The notes under the pieces are model-generated. The model was given only the letters and a program-made list of their open reading frames with translations, was not told where the DNA came from and ran no database searches. A program made the position numbers and the translations under genes. This document shows, one piece after another, positions 35,501-43,725 of a stretch of DNA of 64,000 nucleotides. This DNA is from Crocinitomicaceae bacterium (lineage in GTDB: Bacteria; Bacteroidota; Bacteroidia; Flavobacteriales_D; Crocinitomicaceae): assembly GCA_029251865.1 (NCBI GenBank), contig JAQXCN010000037.1:21969-85968 (forward strand), given 5' to 3'. Each line of letters begins with the position of its first letter. Position 1 is the first letter of the stretch.

Positions 35501-35908
35501 TTTGACAGAATAACGGAACGCGGTGGTGTTTTAGGAGCCATGGAGACAATGTATCAAAGGTCTAAAATTCAAGAGGAATCTCTTTATTACGAAACTTTGA
35601 AACATACTGGAGAATTTCCAATAATTGGCGTGAATACATTTTTAAGTTCTAAAGGATCTCCAACGGTCCTACCAAAAGAGGTGATTAGAGCCACTGAGGA
35701 GGAAAAGCAGTTTCAGATAAATATGCTTAAGAACCTTCATGCTGCGAAAGAGGAAGGTACAAAAAAGGGGATTAAAACGATTCAAGACGCAGCGGTGAAC
35801 AATCAAAATATTTTTGAAGAGCTTATGGAAACATGTAAACATGCTTCACTTGGTCAGGTTACAAATGCCTTGTTTGAAGTTGGTGGTCAGTACCGAAGAA
35901 ATATGTAA
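32528..35908 (+). CDS. icmF: Fused isobutyryl-CoA mutase IcmF (B12, G-protein and mutase domains)
   Basis: A 1126-residue three-part enzyme. The N-terminal B12-binding domain (about 13-150) carries [11 protein letters not shown] with base-off ligand His25, the IcmF form of DxHxxG. A MeaB-like GTPase chaperone domain (about 180-430) has the P-loop [12 protein letters not shown] (Lys209) and NKFDKRG as the G4 motif. The C-terminal mutase barrel (about 540-1126) has [20 protein letters not shown], typical for IcmF rather than methylmalonyl-CoA mutase, plus [16 protein letters not shown]. It interconverts isobutyryl-CoA and n-butyryl-CoA (some members also pivalyl/isovaleryl-CoA) in branched-chain or short acyl metabolism, with adenosylcobalamin. 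A Smr gene follows 5 bp later. Confidence 0.96.
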   Translation: MEQIPAYKPKNKIRIVTAASLFDGHDAAINIMRRIIQSTGCEVIHLGHDRSVEEVVDCAIQEDAQAIAMTSYQGGHNEYFKYMYDLLCEKGAPHIKIFGGGGGTILPEEIKMLQDYGIERIYHPDDGRKMGLQGMINDLIERCDYGLGEHLEHDLKKIKGKHSPSIARTISAAENFPEKHAKILTEIRDVAKQSSIPVLGITGTGGAGKSSLVDELVRRFLVDFEDKEIAVVSVDPSKRKTGGALLGDRIRMNSIKSNRVYMRSLATRQSNLALSKHVSEALSILKAAQYDLIILETSGIGQSDTEILDHSDVSLYVMTPEYGAATQLEKIDMLDFADVIALNKFDKRGALDALRDVRKQYQRNHNLWDSSVDDMPVHGTIASQFNDPGMNSLYKVIMDQIVEKAKAELKSTFQITREMSEKIYVIPPDRTRYLSEISENNRAYNKWVEDQVKVADKLNGLIQTIQTLESSDYEDKDRMVKRIREVLEKEKLNFDPKNWEILQNWEAKKKSFKDPVFEFKVREKTLSIQTHTKSLSHSDIPKVASPRYSGWGDILRWCLQENYPGEFPFTAGLFPFKREGEDPTRMFAGEGGPERTNKRFHYVSLGMPAKRLSTAFDSVTLYGNDPDVRPDIYGKIGNAGVSICCLDDAKKLYSGFDLSHTATSVSMTINGPAPMLLAFFMNAAIDQNCEKYIKAEGLTESVENKIKEIYKLKGVERPSYNGDLPEGNDGLGLMLLGVTGDQVLSREIYNDIKAKTLTQVRGTVQADILKEDQAQNTCIFSTEFALRLMGDVQEYFINKGVRNFYSVSISGYHIAEAGANPITQLAFTLANGFTYVEYYLSRGMNINDFGPNLSFFFSNGIDPEYAVIGRVARKIWSKAMAKKYGANPRAQMLKYHIQTSGRSLHAQEIDFNDIRTTLQALYAIYDNCNSLHTNAYDEAITTPTEESVRRAMAIQLIINRELGLAKNENPLQGSFIIEDLTDLVEEAVLSEFDRITERGGVLGAMETMYQRSKIQEESLYYETLKHTGEFPIIGVNTFLSSKGSPTVLPKEVIRATEEEKQFQINMLKNLHAAKEEGTKKGIKTIQDAAVNNQNIFEELMETCKHASLGQVTNALFEVGGQYRRNM

Positions 35909-35913
35909 ATGCT

Positions 35914-36432
35914 ATGTTTACTGTAGGAGAAGTGGTATCTATTTTAAGCGAAACAGGAAAGTACACAATTGTTTCGATTGGGTCGGACATTATCAATGTG
36001 ATTGATGAGCATGGATTTGACTTGAAAGTGAATGCGGATAAGGTTGTAAAAAATCATCATTTTAATTCCGGTGTCGTTGAGTTGAAAGATGTAGATAAAG
36101 TAAAGCCTAAATCCCATAGCATCAATGCAGAAGATATTCCTAAATTAGATCTTCACTATGAATCCTTTGACAATAATAAGTTTGAAGTCTCCGCTCATGA
36201 AAAATTCACGGTACAAATGAATATTTTCAAACGCTTTATTAATGGTCATTTGAAAAATAAAACCACTCGTGTTTTGGTGATACATGGCGTCGGTGAAGGA
36301 CGCTTAAAAAGTGAAATTCTCGCCTGTCTCCGAGGGAGGCGTGGATACGATATGAATGATGCCAATTATAGTGTGCGAGGGGTTGGTGCTTCTTATATCG
36401 ATATTAAGATTTCAATTGCAGAACCTTTATAA
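35914..36432 (+). CDS. Smr-domain protein with N-terminal DUF2027-like region
   Basis: A 172-residue protein. The N-terminal ~50 residues (VGEVVSILSETGKYTIVSIG) form a small beta-barrel like DUF2027. The C-terminal Smr domain covers about 85-172: LDLHYESF (with the conserved Asp-x-His), VLVIHGVGEGRLKSEI (HGxG loop), and the final SYIDIKIS strand. Smr domains are structure-specific or RNA endonucleases, found alone or on MutS2; the Bacteroidota DUF2027-Smr form has no established role. It starts 5 bp after icmF, suggesting one transcript, without a known functional link. Its 3' end overlaps the convergent ferredoxin gene by 6 bp. Confidence 0.88.
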   Translation: MFTVGEVVSILSETGKYTIVSIGSDIINVIDEHGFDLKVNADKVVKNHHFNSGVVELKDVDKVKPKSHSINAEDIPKLDLHYESFDNNKFEVSAHEKFTVQMNIFKRFINGHLKNKTTRVLVIHGVGEGRLKSEILACLRGRRGYDMNDANYSVRGVGASYIDIKISIAEPL

Positions 36433-36774
36433 GTGAAGAAAACTTTTCTTCGCTAATAGTTCGTCTTCAGATTCTCTGTAATCAGGATCATCGACGCAAC
36501 AATCGACTGGGCATACAGCGGCACATTGAGGCTCGTCATGAAATCCGGCGCATTCCGTGCATTTGTCGTGAGTGATATAATAGACGTCCATATCCACAGG
36601 TTCGAATGTTTTTTCTGCATCAATAGAATCTCCATCAAGCGTAGTAATCATTCCTTTGAGGGATGTTCCTTCTGAATACTTCCATTCGGCTCCCCCTTCA
36701 TAAATTGCATTGTTCGGGCATTCTGGTTCACATGCTCCGCAATTAATACATTCGTCTGTTATCATTATAGCCAT
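36427..36774 (-). CDS. Ferredoxin with two 4Fe-4S clusters (YfhL-like)
   Basis: A ~115-residue electron carrier. The first cluster motif is CINCGACEPECP (residues 9-20), followed by an insert (the family's ~35-residue loop), then CTECAGFHDEPQCAAVCPVD for the second. This insertion before and within the second motif is typical of YfhL-type ferredoxins. The frame is open to 36807 but ATG 36774 gives the classical MAIMITDECINCGACEPECP opening. TATATTTG on the minus strand upstream (36792-36799) could be its -7 element. It is divergent from the acyl-CoA reductase gene, a pairing I associate with other Bacteroidota, so it may supply electrons near that pathway (inference). Confidence 0.95.
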   Translation of the reverse strand: MAIMITDECINCGACEPECPNNAIYEGGAEWKYSEGTSLKGMITTLDGDSIDAEKTFEPVDMDVYYITHDKCTECAGFHDEPQCAAVCPVDCCVDDPDYRESEDELLAKKSFLHL

Positions 36775-36808
36775 GGTGCGCTTTTTTTTTACAAATATAA
36801 AACCCAAA

Positions 36809-36831
36809 TTTGATTCTTTTGTTCAATCAAA
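36809..36831. promoter_or_regulatory. Inverted repeat in the ferredoxin/acyl-CoA reductase divergent gap
   Basis: TTTGATT (36809-36815), 9 nt, AATCAAA (36825-36831), perfect arms. It lies between two divergent TATATTTG elements (36792-36799 minus, 36848-36855 plus), a position suited to a shared operator. The binding protein is unknown. Confidence 0.4.
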
Positions 36832-36859
36832 CAAAAAAGAAGCTTACTATATTTGTATT

Positions 36860-37903
36860 GTGAAAAAAGAATCTTTAATTCAAGCCTTTTGTCAATTAGG
36901 CGAGGTACTTCGAAATGTTGGTGAAAATAAACCGTGGGATAGCTTCAAGATTGGCGTTACACAAGATGAGTATGACCAATTCATTAAACTAATTGGTACT
37001 TTAAGGCATCATAATGGATGGTTTACAGAAGAAATGATTCGAAAGGCTTTTCTGAATTTAGGTTCAAGTCTCGAGAAAAAAAAACTAGATAACTGGAGTG
37101 CGAAATACGAATTTACGCAAGAACCAAAGACTGTTGCAGTCATTATGGCTGGTAATATTCCTTTGGTTGGATTCCATGATTTTCTTTGTGTACTACTTTC
37201 TGGGCATCGTGTTATGGCGAAAATGAGTTCAGAAGACGACAAACTATTACCGGTGATCGCAGATTTCCTCATTTGTTTTTACCCTGAGGTAGCTAAGTTT
37301 ATATCATTTTCGGATCGTAATATGAAGGGGTTTGATGCTGTTATTGCAACGGGTAGTAATACGAGTTTCGTTCATTTCGAACAATATTTTTCAAAGTACC
37401 CGCATATCTTTCGGAAAAACAGGACTTCAGTCGCTGTTTTAGATGGTAAAGAAACAGAAGCAGAGTTATTGGCGCTAGGAAATGATGTTTTTGATTTTTT
37501 TGGTCGAGGATGCCGAAGTGTGTCTCACTTGATTTTACCCGATTCATATAATATTAATAAAGTTTTCGAACATATTGTAAACCAAGGAGCGGTTATAAAT
37601 AATAAAAAGTATGGTAATAATTATGACTACAACAAAGCTGTTCATTTGATGAATCAAGAAAAGCTTTTGGATAATAATTTTGTATTGCTTAAGGAGTCAG
37701 ATACATTATCTTCCCCGCTAGGCATGCTGTATTACCATTTTTATAAAAATACCGATGAGGTTGATTTATACCTTCAAAAACATGCTGATGCGATTCAATG
37801 TCATATTGGTGTTAATGGAATACCCTTTGGGAATGCTCAGTGTCCTGCTTTGAATGATTACGCTGACAATTTGGATACGATGCAATGGTTGAATGCATTA
37901 TAA
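36860..37903 (+). CDS. LuxC-like acyl-CoA reductase
   Basis: A 348-residue aldehyde-dehydrogenase-superfamily protein of the LuxC/acyl-CoA reductase group (PF05893 type). Landmarks are TVAVIMAGNIPLVGFHDFLC (about 92-111), HRVMAKMSSEDDKLLP, VIATGSNTSFVHFEQYF, FRKNRTSVAVLDGKE, and DVFDFFGRGCRSVSHLILP, where the Cys lies in the catalytic region. LuxC reduces acyl groups to aldehydes for luciferase, but no luxD, luxE, luxA or luxB is present; the non-luminous role is unknown. The frame is open to 36710, but that part is antisense to the ferredoxin gene; GTG 36860 fits the family start. TATATTTG only 4 nt before leaves almost no leader. Confidence 0.85.
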   Translation: MKKESLIQAFCQLGEVLRNVGENKPWDSFKIGVTQDEYDQFIKLIGTLRHHNGWFTEEMIRKAFLNLGSSLEKKKLDNWSAKYEFTQEPKTVAVIMAGNIPLVGFHDFLCVLLSGHRVMAKMSSEDDKLLPVIADFLICFYPEVAKFISFSDRNMKGFDAVIATGSNTSFVHFEQYFSKYPHIFRKNRTSVAVLDGKETEAELLALGNDVFDFFGRGCRSVSHLILPDSYNINKVFEHIVNQGAVINNKKYGNNYDYNKAVHLMNQEKLLDNNFVLLKESDTLSSPLGMLYYHFYKNTDEVDLYLQKHADAIQCHIGVNGIPFGNAQCPALNDYADNLDTMQWLNAL

Positions 37904-37907
37904 GACC

Positions 37908-37936
37908 TTGGATTCAATAAGATTTATCTACCTTTG
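37908..37936 (+). promoter_or_regulatory. Promoter of map, -33 TTG and -7 TACCTTTG
   Basis: TTG at 37908-37910, an 18-bp spacer, then TACCTTTG at 37929-37936 fits both halves of the Bacteroidota promoter. It is 27 nt before ATG 37964. It overlaps an in-frame TTG (37934), which argues against that codon as the map start. Confidence 0.6.
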
Positions 37937-37963
37937 CGTCCCATGTCGCTTTTTAATAAATAC

Positions 37964-38743
37964 ATGATAATATATAAATCAAAAGAAGAAATCGCTATTA
38001 TGCGTGACGCTGCTCAGGTGGTGAGTCGTACTTTAGGAATGGTGGCTAGGCACTTGAAGCCGGGTGTTACACCAATTTCATTAGATAAGATGGCATATGA
38101 CTACATTTTGTCACAAGACGCGAAACCAGGATTTTTAGGATTGTATGGCTGTCCAAGTACATTATTAATAAGTGTTAATGAGCAAGTTGTTCATGGTCTT
38201 CCCACCGAAAGGCCTTTTGAGGAGGGTGATATTGTTTCTGTCGATTGTGGTGCTATATTCAAGGGTTATTATGGAGATCATGCTTATACCTTTAAGGTAG
38301 GTCAAGTTTCTCCAGAGGTTAGTCATTTGCTGAAAGTAACCAAAGAATGCTTGTATTTAGGAATTGAACAATGTACAACCTCAAATAGAATAGAGGATAT
38401 TGGTTGGGCGATTCAGCAACATGCAGAAAAAAATAATTTTGGTGTCGTGCGTGATCTTGTGGGTCACGGTTTGGGTAAAACACTTCATGAGGAACCTCAG
38501 GTGCCTAATTTTGGACGAAGAGGTCGCGGTAAAAAAATTCAGGATGGACTGACGATTGCGATTGAACCTATGATTAATATGGGAACAGAGAAAGTCCGAA
38601 CATTAGAAGATGAATGGACTATTGTCACAGAGGATAACATGCCTAGTGCGCATTTTGAACACGATATTGCAGTTGTCGATGGTAAACCAGAAATCTTGTC
38701 TACATTCGATTACATTTATGATGTAATTGGCACTGATGATTAG
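37964..38743 (+). CDS. map: Methionine aminopeptidase type I
   Basis: A 259-residue metallo-aminopeptidase that removes the initiator methionine from nascent proteins. The metal-binding Asp, Asp, His, Glu, Glu set is visible in DIVSVDCGAIFKGYYGDHAYTF-type segments (about 85-110), in DLVGHGLGKTLHEEPQVPN (His, about 165-183), IAIEPMINMG (Glu) and HFEHDIAVVDG (Glu). Earlier in-frame starts exist (TTG 37934, ATG 37943), but ATG 37964 gives the usual MIIYKSKEEIAIMRDA opening and clears the promoter. It overlaps the next membrane-protein gene by 8 bp. Confidence 0.95.
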   Translation: MIIYKSKEEIAIMRDAAQVVSRTLGMVARHLKPGVTPISLDKMAYDYILSQDAKPGFLGLYGCPSTLLISVNEQVVHGLPTERPFEEGDIVSVDCGAIFKGYYGDHAYTFKVGQVSPEVSHLLKVTKECLYLGIEQCTTSNRIEDIGWAIQQHAEKNNFGVVRDLVGHGLGKTLHEEPQVPNFGRRGRGKKIQDGLTIAIEPMINMGTEKVRTLEDEWTIVTEDNMPSAHFEHDIAVVDGKPEILSTFDYIYDVIGTDD

Positions 38744-39299
38744 AGCACAAAAATTTGTATTCCTAACGGTACTTACTTTTTTGATGTATGGTTTTGGTCT
38801 TTTTCTTGATGTCGATTTTTTTATTGTACCCTTTCCGCTTTTTGATTTCGTTTTACTTTGGGGTATTGGCCGCTATTTATTAGAGTATTACAAGAGCATT
38901 CAGTCTTATCATGTTCTTTTTTTAATTGCCGTAATATTTACCTTGCTTACAAATCAGGTCTTAATTTCAAGTGTTCTTTCAAATGCTCAAATCGCGAACT
39001 ATTCTAATATTGGCATTTTTGATATTTCGCGCTGTATTGCTTTGATTTTTTACGTTTTGAGCTTTCTTATGCTTGTAAGGAATTCTGATTTTTACGTTCC
39101 TTGGTATTTGACTTTACTTTATGTAATCCTGAGCATAGGCTCTTTATTCGGTTCACTTTTTTGGGCACTTCTTCTAATAAGTTTAATACCCATTATAATC
39201 CTCGAGGTCAAAGCCCCAAAAGCAACCTTTAAGTGGATGTGGTATTTGAAGCTGGCACTAGACTTTATGACAGTACTAATGCTCTCATACACAAAATAA
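38736..39299 (+). CDS. Polytopic membrane protein of unknown function
   Basis: A 187-residue protein with six hydrophobic segments (about residues 5-25, 28-45, 55-75, 90-112, 120-150 and 168-185). It has no motif I recognise. ATG 38736 lies inside the map stop region (8-bp overlap), so translation is probably coupled; a TTG at 38727 is a less likely start. It is rich in Phe, Leu and Ile. It ends 9 bp before the convergent lpdA stop. Confidence 0.75.
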   Translation: MIRAQKFVFLTVLTFLMYGFGLFLDVDFFIVPFPLFDFVLLWGIGRYLLEYYKSIQSYHVLFLIAVIFTLLTNQVLISSVLSNAQIANYSNIGIFDISRCIALIFYVLSFLMLVRNSDFYVPWYLTLLYVILSIGSLFGSLFWALLLISLIPIIILEVKAPKATFKWMWYLKLALDFMTVLMLSYTK

Positions 39300-39307
39300 C
39301 AGTTCTC

Positions 39308-40699
39308 TTAAAGGTGAATCACTTCACCGTATGCCGCCGCCGCTGCCTCCATAACTGCTTCAGACATTGTAGGATGGGGATGAATGGTTTTAATTAATTC
39401 TTCACCCGTCGTCTCGAGTTTTCTAATTGCAACAATTTCTGCAATCATTTCCGTTACATTGGCTCCGATCATGTGCGCTCCAAGTAACTCACCGTATTTG
39501 GCGTCAAACAATAATTTAACAAAACCTTCTTTAGCACCAGCGGCACTTGCCTTACCTGAAGCCGAGAATGGAAATTTTCCAATTTTCAAATCAATTCCAG
39601 CTTCTTTTGCAGCTTTTTCTGTCATTCCTACAGAGGCAATCTCGGGAGAGCAATACGTACAACCAGGGATATTTCCGTAATCAATAGGCTCTGGATGATG
39701 TCCCGCTATTTTTTCAACGCAAACAATTCCTTCAGCCGAAGCGACATGAGCTAGTGCAGGACCTGGCACAACATCACCGATAGCATAGTATCCTGGCATA
39801 TTGGTTTGATAAAAATCATTTACAAGGATTCTTCCCTTATCAACGACAATACCCACGTCTTCTAGGCCAATATTTTCAATGTTAGCTTGAATACCAACTG
39901 CGGAGAGAACAACATCGCATTCAATTTTTTCTTCACCCTTAGCAGTCTTAACGGAAACAATACATTGTTTACCACTCGAATCAACTTTTTCGACAGATGA
40001 ACCAGTCATAACTTTTATCCCTGATTTTTTAAATGTTTTTTCAAGTAGTTTTGAGACGTCTACATCTTCTACAGGTACGATATTTGGCAGATATTCAACA
40101 ATAGTTACTTCTGTTCCGATTGCATTGTAGAAATATGCAAACTCAACACCAATAGCTCCAGAACCAACAACCACCATTTTTTTAGGTTGTTTTTTGAGGG
40201 TCATCGCTTGTCTGTAACCAATTATTTTCTCACCATCTTGCGGGAGATTCGGTAAAGATCTTGAGCGTGCTCCTGTCGCTATTATTATTCCTTTATTCGC
40301 AATGTGATCGGTACTTTTTCCGGCGTCATCTGTAACAGTAACAGTTTTATTTGCTTTTATAATACCGTTCCCGGTGAGAACGTCTATTTTATTTTTCTTC
40401 ATTAAGAATTTGATACCGTTGCTCATACCGTCGGCAACATCTCTACTTCTTTTAACCATTCCATTAAAGTCTGCTTTTGCATCCTTAACGGTAATGCCGT
40501 AATCAGCGGCATGACTCAAGTATTCAAATACATTTGCGGATTTCAGAAGTGCTTTTGTTGGTATACAGCCCCAGTTTAAACAGATGCCTCCCAAGGCCTC
40601 TCTTTCAACAATTGCTGTTTTTAAACCTAGCTGCGATGCGCGAATAGCAGTTACGTATCCTCCAGGACCACTTCCTACCACAATAATATCATAACTCAT
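39308..40699 (-). CDS. lpdA: Dihydrolipoyl dehydrogenase (E3)
   Basis: A 463-residue flavoprotein disulfide reductase that reoxidises lipoamide in pyruvate, 2-oxoglutarate and branched-chain dehydrogenase complexes or the glycine cleavage system. The FAD loop is VVGSGPGGYVTAIRASQLG (about 7-25), the redox-active disulfide is GGICLNWGCIPTKALL (about 40-55), the NAD loop is VVVGSGAIGVEFAYFY (about 175-190), and the C-terminal active-site His-Glu is in TIHPHPTMSEAVMEA. The frame opens at 40720, but ATG 40699 gives the standard MSYDIIVVGSGPGG. A minus-strand TATTTTTG lies at 40718-40725. gcvT is ~11 kb away, so no operon with it. Confidence 0.97.
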   Translation of the reverse strand: MSYDIIVVGSGPGGYVTAIRASQLGLKTAIVEREALGGICLNWGCIPTKALLKSANVFEYLSHAADYGITVKDAKADFNGMVKRSRDVADGMSNGIKFLMKKNKIDVLTGNGIIKANKTVTVTDDAGKSTDHIANKGIIIATGARSRSLPNLPQDGEKIIGYRQAMTLKKQPKKMVVVGSGAIGVEFAYFYNAIGTEVTIVEYLPNIVPVEDVDVSKLLEKTFKKSGIKVMTGSSVEKVDSSGKQCIVSVKTAKGEEKIECDVVLSAVGIQANIENIGLEDVGIVVDKGRILVNDFYQTNMPGYYAIGDVVPGPALAHVASAEGIVCVEKIAGHHPEPIDYGNIPGCTYCSPEIASVGMTEKAAKEAGIDLKIGKFPFSASGKASAAGAKEGFVKLLFDAKYGELLGAHMIGANVTEMIAEIVAIRKLETTGEELIKTIHPHPTMSEAVMEAAAAAYGEVIHL

Positions 40700-40829
40700 T
40701 GTTCTCATTTTAGGGAACAAAAATACTGAAAATATTGAAATTTTGTAAGGTTTTACGCTCTTATTCGTATATCTCGGATGTGTCTGATTTAATTCTTTTT
40801 AATATCTAATATGATACCTATTTTATGAT

Positions 40830-40837
40830 TATTTTTG
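40830..40837 (+). promoter_or_regulatory. Putative -7 promoter element of purL
   Basis: TATTTTTG, fitting TAnnTTTG, ends 18 nt before the purL ATG. No -33 TTG at standard spacing. Confidence 0.35.
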
Positions 40838-40855
40838 TCTGATAATTAAGATAGA

Positions 40856-43093
40856 ATGAGCGAAACACTCCAAAAACCTGCTACAGTAGAACAAGCAGTT
40901 GATCTCGGCCTTAGAGCGGATGAATTTGAAATGATCAAAGAAATTCTTGGTCGTACCCCTAATTTTACTGAGACTGCGATATATTCTGTGATGTGGTCGG
41001 AGCATTGTTCTTATAAAAACTCAATTCTCTGGCTAAAAACATTACCTAAAGACGGTCCGCACATGCTTGTTAAAGCTGGTGAGGAAAATGCAGGCTTAGT
41101 TGACATAGGCGACGGTATGGGATGTGTATTTAAAATTGAATCCCACAACCATCCTAGTGCATTGGAGCCATATCAAGGTGCGGCAACAGGGGTAGGAGGA
41201 ATTAATAGAGATATTTTTACAATGGGTGCACGGCCAATAGCGCAATTGAACTCTCTCCGTTTTGGTAATATTGAAAGGGACCGTACAAAGTGGCTTGTGA
41301 AAGGTGTTGTAAAGGGTATAGGTGATTATGGAAATGCTTTTGGTATCCCAATTGTTGGTGGAGAAGTCGCATTTGATGACTCTTACAATACAAATCCATT
41401 AGTTAATGCATTTTCAGCGGGAACTATCGATACAAAAAAAATGATTTCGGCCACAGCGAAGGGGCCAGGAAATCCTGTTTTTATTGTCGGTTCCTCTACG
41501 GGTAAAGACGGTATCGCTGGTGCAGCCTTCGCTTCAAAAGATATAACAGAAGATTCTGCCTCCGATTTACCTTCCGTTCAAGTTGGAGATCCTTTTATGG
41601 AAAAATTATTACTTGAAGCGACAATGGAGCTTTCAGAAACGGATGCAATTGTAGGAATGCAAGATATGGGAGCGGCGGGTATAACATGCTCTACTTGTGA
41701 AATGAGTGCGGCTGGAGATGTAGGAATGGAAATAGATTTAGATAAAGTTCCTACGAGACAGCTGAACATGTTGCCGTATGAGATTCTTCTTTCCGAGTCA
41801 CAAGAACGAATGCTTGTTGTTGTTCAAAAAGGAAAGGAACAAATCGTTAAAGAGATATTTGACAAGTGGGATCTTCATGCTGAAGAAATTGGTGTTGTGA
41901 CGGATACTAAAAGAATTCGTTACTACATGGATGGAGAGCAGGTAGGAGATGTTCCAGCTGAGTCTTTAGTTCTTGGTGGAGGCGCTCCTCAGTATGAGAG
42001 AGAATATTCAGAACCTGCTTATTATCAGGAGTTTAAAAAGTTTGATATAAATACGATTGAGCAGCCTGAGAGCCTCAAGGTGGTAGCGGACGCACTAATC
42101 GCAATGCCGAATATCGCTTCAAAGCGTTGGGTTTATGAGCAATATGACTCTATGGTCGGCACGCGAACGATGACTACAAACGTACCTTCAGATGCCGGTG
42201 TTGTAAATATTAAAGGCACAAATAAGGCATTGGCTATGACCGTTGATTGTAATTCACGTTACGTAAATGCAGATCCAGAAGTTGGTACGATGATCGCCGT
42301 TGCTGAGGCGGCCCGAAATATTGCATGTTCAGGTGCTGAGCCAAGTGCAATTACAAATTGTTTGAATTTCGGAAACCCATACAATCCTGAATCTTACTGG
42401 CAATTTGTAGGTGCTATTAAAGGAATGTCTGCGGCATGTCTGAAATTTAATACCCCGGTTACAGGAGGAAATGTTTCATTTTACAATCAATCGGTCATAA
42501 ATGGTGTAGAAGTTCCTGTATTTCCAACACCGACAATTGGAATGATTGGGATTCTAGAGAATAAAAATAAGCTGATGTCCCTCGATTTTAAAGATAAAGG
42601 AGATTTGATATTCTTAGTAGGGAACTATAAAGAAGACATTTCATCGTCTGAATACCTTTCAAATTATCATGACGTAAAAGCATCTCCTGCACCGTATTTC
42701 GACCTAGATGAAGAGTTTGAGGTACACCAAGTTGTAAAAGAACTTATACAGGCAGATAGAATTAATGCTGCGCACGATGTTGCAGATGGAGGTTTATATG
42801 TCTCTCTTGTCGAAATGTCATTTCCAAGATCACTTGGTTTTGATATTGTTACTGATTCTGAAATCAGAGAAGATGCTTTCTTATTTGGAGAGGGTCAAGG
42901 ACGCGTTGTTGTTACAGTTTCTGAAGATCAAGAAGATTTATTCCTTGAACATATGGTTAATTCAAAAGTTAATTTTACCTTGTTAGGTCATGTTACCAAA
43001 GGCAAACTTGTTGTTGATGATGATCACTATGGATTTGTCAACGAAGCAAAAGAAATTTACAACAATGCGCTTGGAAGCATGTTAGAAAACTAA
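40856..43093 (+). CDS. purL: Phosphoribosylformylglycinamidine synthase subunit PurL (short form)
   Basis: A 745-residue synthetase subunit that makes FGAM from FGAR with ATP and ammonia in purine synthesis. This is the ~740-residue B. subtilis-type form, without the fused glutaminase, so separate PurS and PurQ are expected elsewhere. Diagnostic segments are [12 protein letters not shown] (about 42-53), [20 protein letters not shown] (about 94-113), [13 protein letters not shown] loop (actual: [16 protein letters not shown]), [16 protein letters not shown] (about 271-286), and GEGQGRVVV late on. It starts a likely operon purL-DUF4290-murA with gaps of 2 and 3 bp. Confidence 0.97.
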   Translation: MSETLQKPATVEQAVDLGLRADEFEMIKEILGRTPNFTETAIYSVMWSEHCSYKNSILWLKTLPKDGPHMLVKAGEENAGLVDIGDGMGCVFKIESHNHPSALEPYQGAATGVGGINRDIFTMGARPIAQLNSLRFGNIERDRTKWLVKGVVKGIGDYGNAFGIPIVGGEVAFDDSYNTNPLVNAFSAGTIDTKKMISATAKGPGNPVFIVGSSTGKDGIAGAAFASKDITEDSASDLPSVQVGDPFMEKLLLEATMELSETDAIVGMQDMGAAGITCSTCEMSAAGDVGMEIDLDKVPTRQLNMLPYEILLSESQERMLVVVQKGKEQIVKEIFDKWDLHAEEIGVVTDTKRIRYYMDGEQVGDVPAESLVLGGGAPQYEREYSEPAYYQEFKKFDINTIEQPESLKVVADALIAMPNIASKRWVYEQYDSMVGTRTMTTNVPSDAGVVNIKGTNKALAMTVDCNSRYVNADPEVGTMIAVAEAARNIACSGAEPSAITNCLNFGNPYNPESYWQFVGAIKGMSAACLKFNTPVTGGNVSFYNQSVINGVEVPVFPTPTIGMIGILENKNKLMSLDFKDKGDLIFLVGNYKEDISSSEYLSNYHDVKASPAPYFDLDEEFEVHQVVKELIQADRINAAHDVADGGLYVSLVEMSFPRSLGFDIVTDSEIREDAFLFGEGQGRVVVTVSEDQEDLFLEHMVNSKVNFTLLGHVTKGKLVVDDDHYGFVNEAKEIYNNALGSMLEN

Positions 43094-43095
43094 TT

Positions 43096-43722
43096 ATGGA
43101 ATACAATACAACTCGAGAAAAGCTTATCCTTCCTGAATACGGGCGAAACGTGCAAAATATGATTTCTCACGCTATGGAAATTAAGGACCGTGCCGAAAGA
43201 AATAATGCAGCTCAGGCGATCATAGAGGTCATGGGCCAACTGAACCCTCATTTACGTGATGTAGATGATTATCGTCCAAAGCTATGGACGCATTTATTTG
43301 TTATGTCTGACTTTAAATTGGATGTTGATTCGCCTTATGAAATCCCGAATAAGGAAGTGCTGAGTGAAAAGCCTAATCTTATGGTATATCCGAAGGGTAG
43401 AATAAAGTATGGTCATTACGGTAAATACACTGAAAAGATTTTAAGTGATGCAAAAGATGTTGAAGATCCAGAAGCTAAAGAGGCGCTCAAGAAGTCAATG
43501 TCTAATTTTATGAAGATGCAGTATTTAACTCACAATAACAATGCGGTTGAGAATAATGTAATTGCAGAAAACATTAAGGAGTTATCAAATAATGAACTTG
43601 TTTTGGAAAATCCTGATGAGTTGACAAATACGAATGTTATGTTGCGGACAATCGGTCAGAATAAGAAAAATACTAGGACGAATAACAACTATAAGTCCAA
43701 GAAGAAGAGATATAAAAGATAG
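43096..43722 (+). CDS. DUF4290 family protein
   Basis: A 208-residue protein of the DUF4290 family, found almost only in Bacteroidota. Landmarks are LILPEYGRNVQNMISHAMEI (about residues 11-30), DRAERNNAAQAIIEVM, NPHLRDVDDYRPKLWTHLF and KYGHYGKYTEKI. The C-terminus is basic and Asn/Lys-rich (KSKKKRYKR), which may bind nucleic acid or the membrane surface (inference). No function is known. It sits 2 bp after purL and 3 bp before murA; the tie to murA suggests a role near cell-wall synthesis, from context only. Confidence 0.93.
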   Translation: MEYNTTREKLILPEYGRNVQNMISHAMEIKDRAERNNAAQAIIEVMGQLNPHLRDVDDYRPKLWTHLFVMSDFKLDVDSPYEIPNKEVLSEKPNLMVYPKGRIKYGHYGKYTEKILSDAKDVEDPEAKEALKKSMSNFMKMQYLTHNNNAVENNVIAENIKELSNNELVLENPDELTNTNVMLRTIGQNKKNTRTNNNYKSKKKRYKR

Positions 43723-43725
43723 CAT

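Noticed and set aside
36710..36859. N-terminal extension of the acyl-CoA reductase frame
   Set aside because: It is antisense to the ferredoxin N-terminus and its cluster motif; the family start matches GTG 36860.
36860..37903. Part of a bioluminescence operon
   Set aside because: No luciferase, acyl-transferase or acyl-protein synthetase genes are nearby, so the LuxC homologue is probably not for light production.
37934..37963. Earlier starts (TTG, ATG) for map
   Set aside because: TTG 37934 lies within the -7 promoter element, and the conserved N-terminus begins at ATG 37964.
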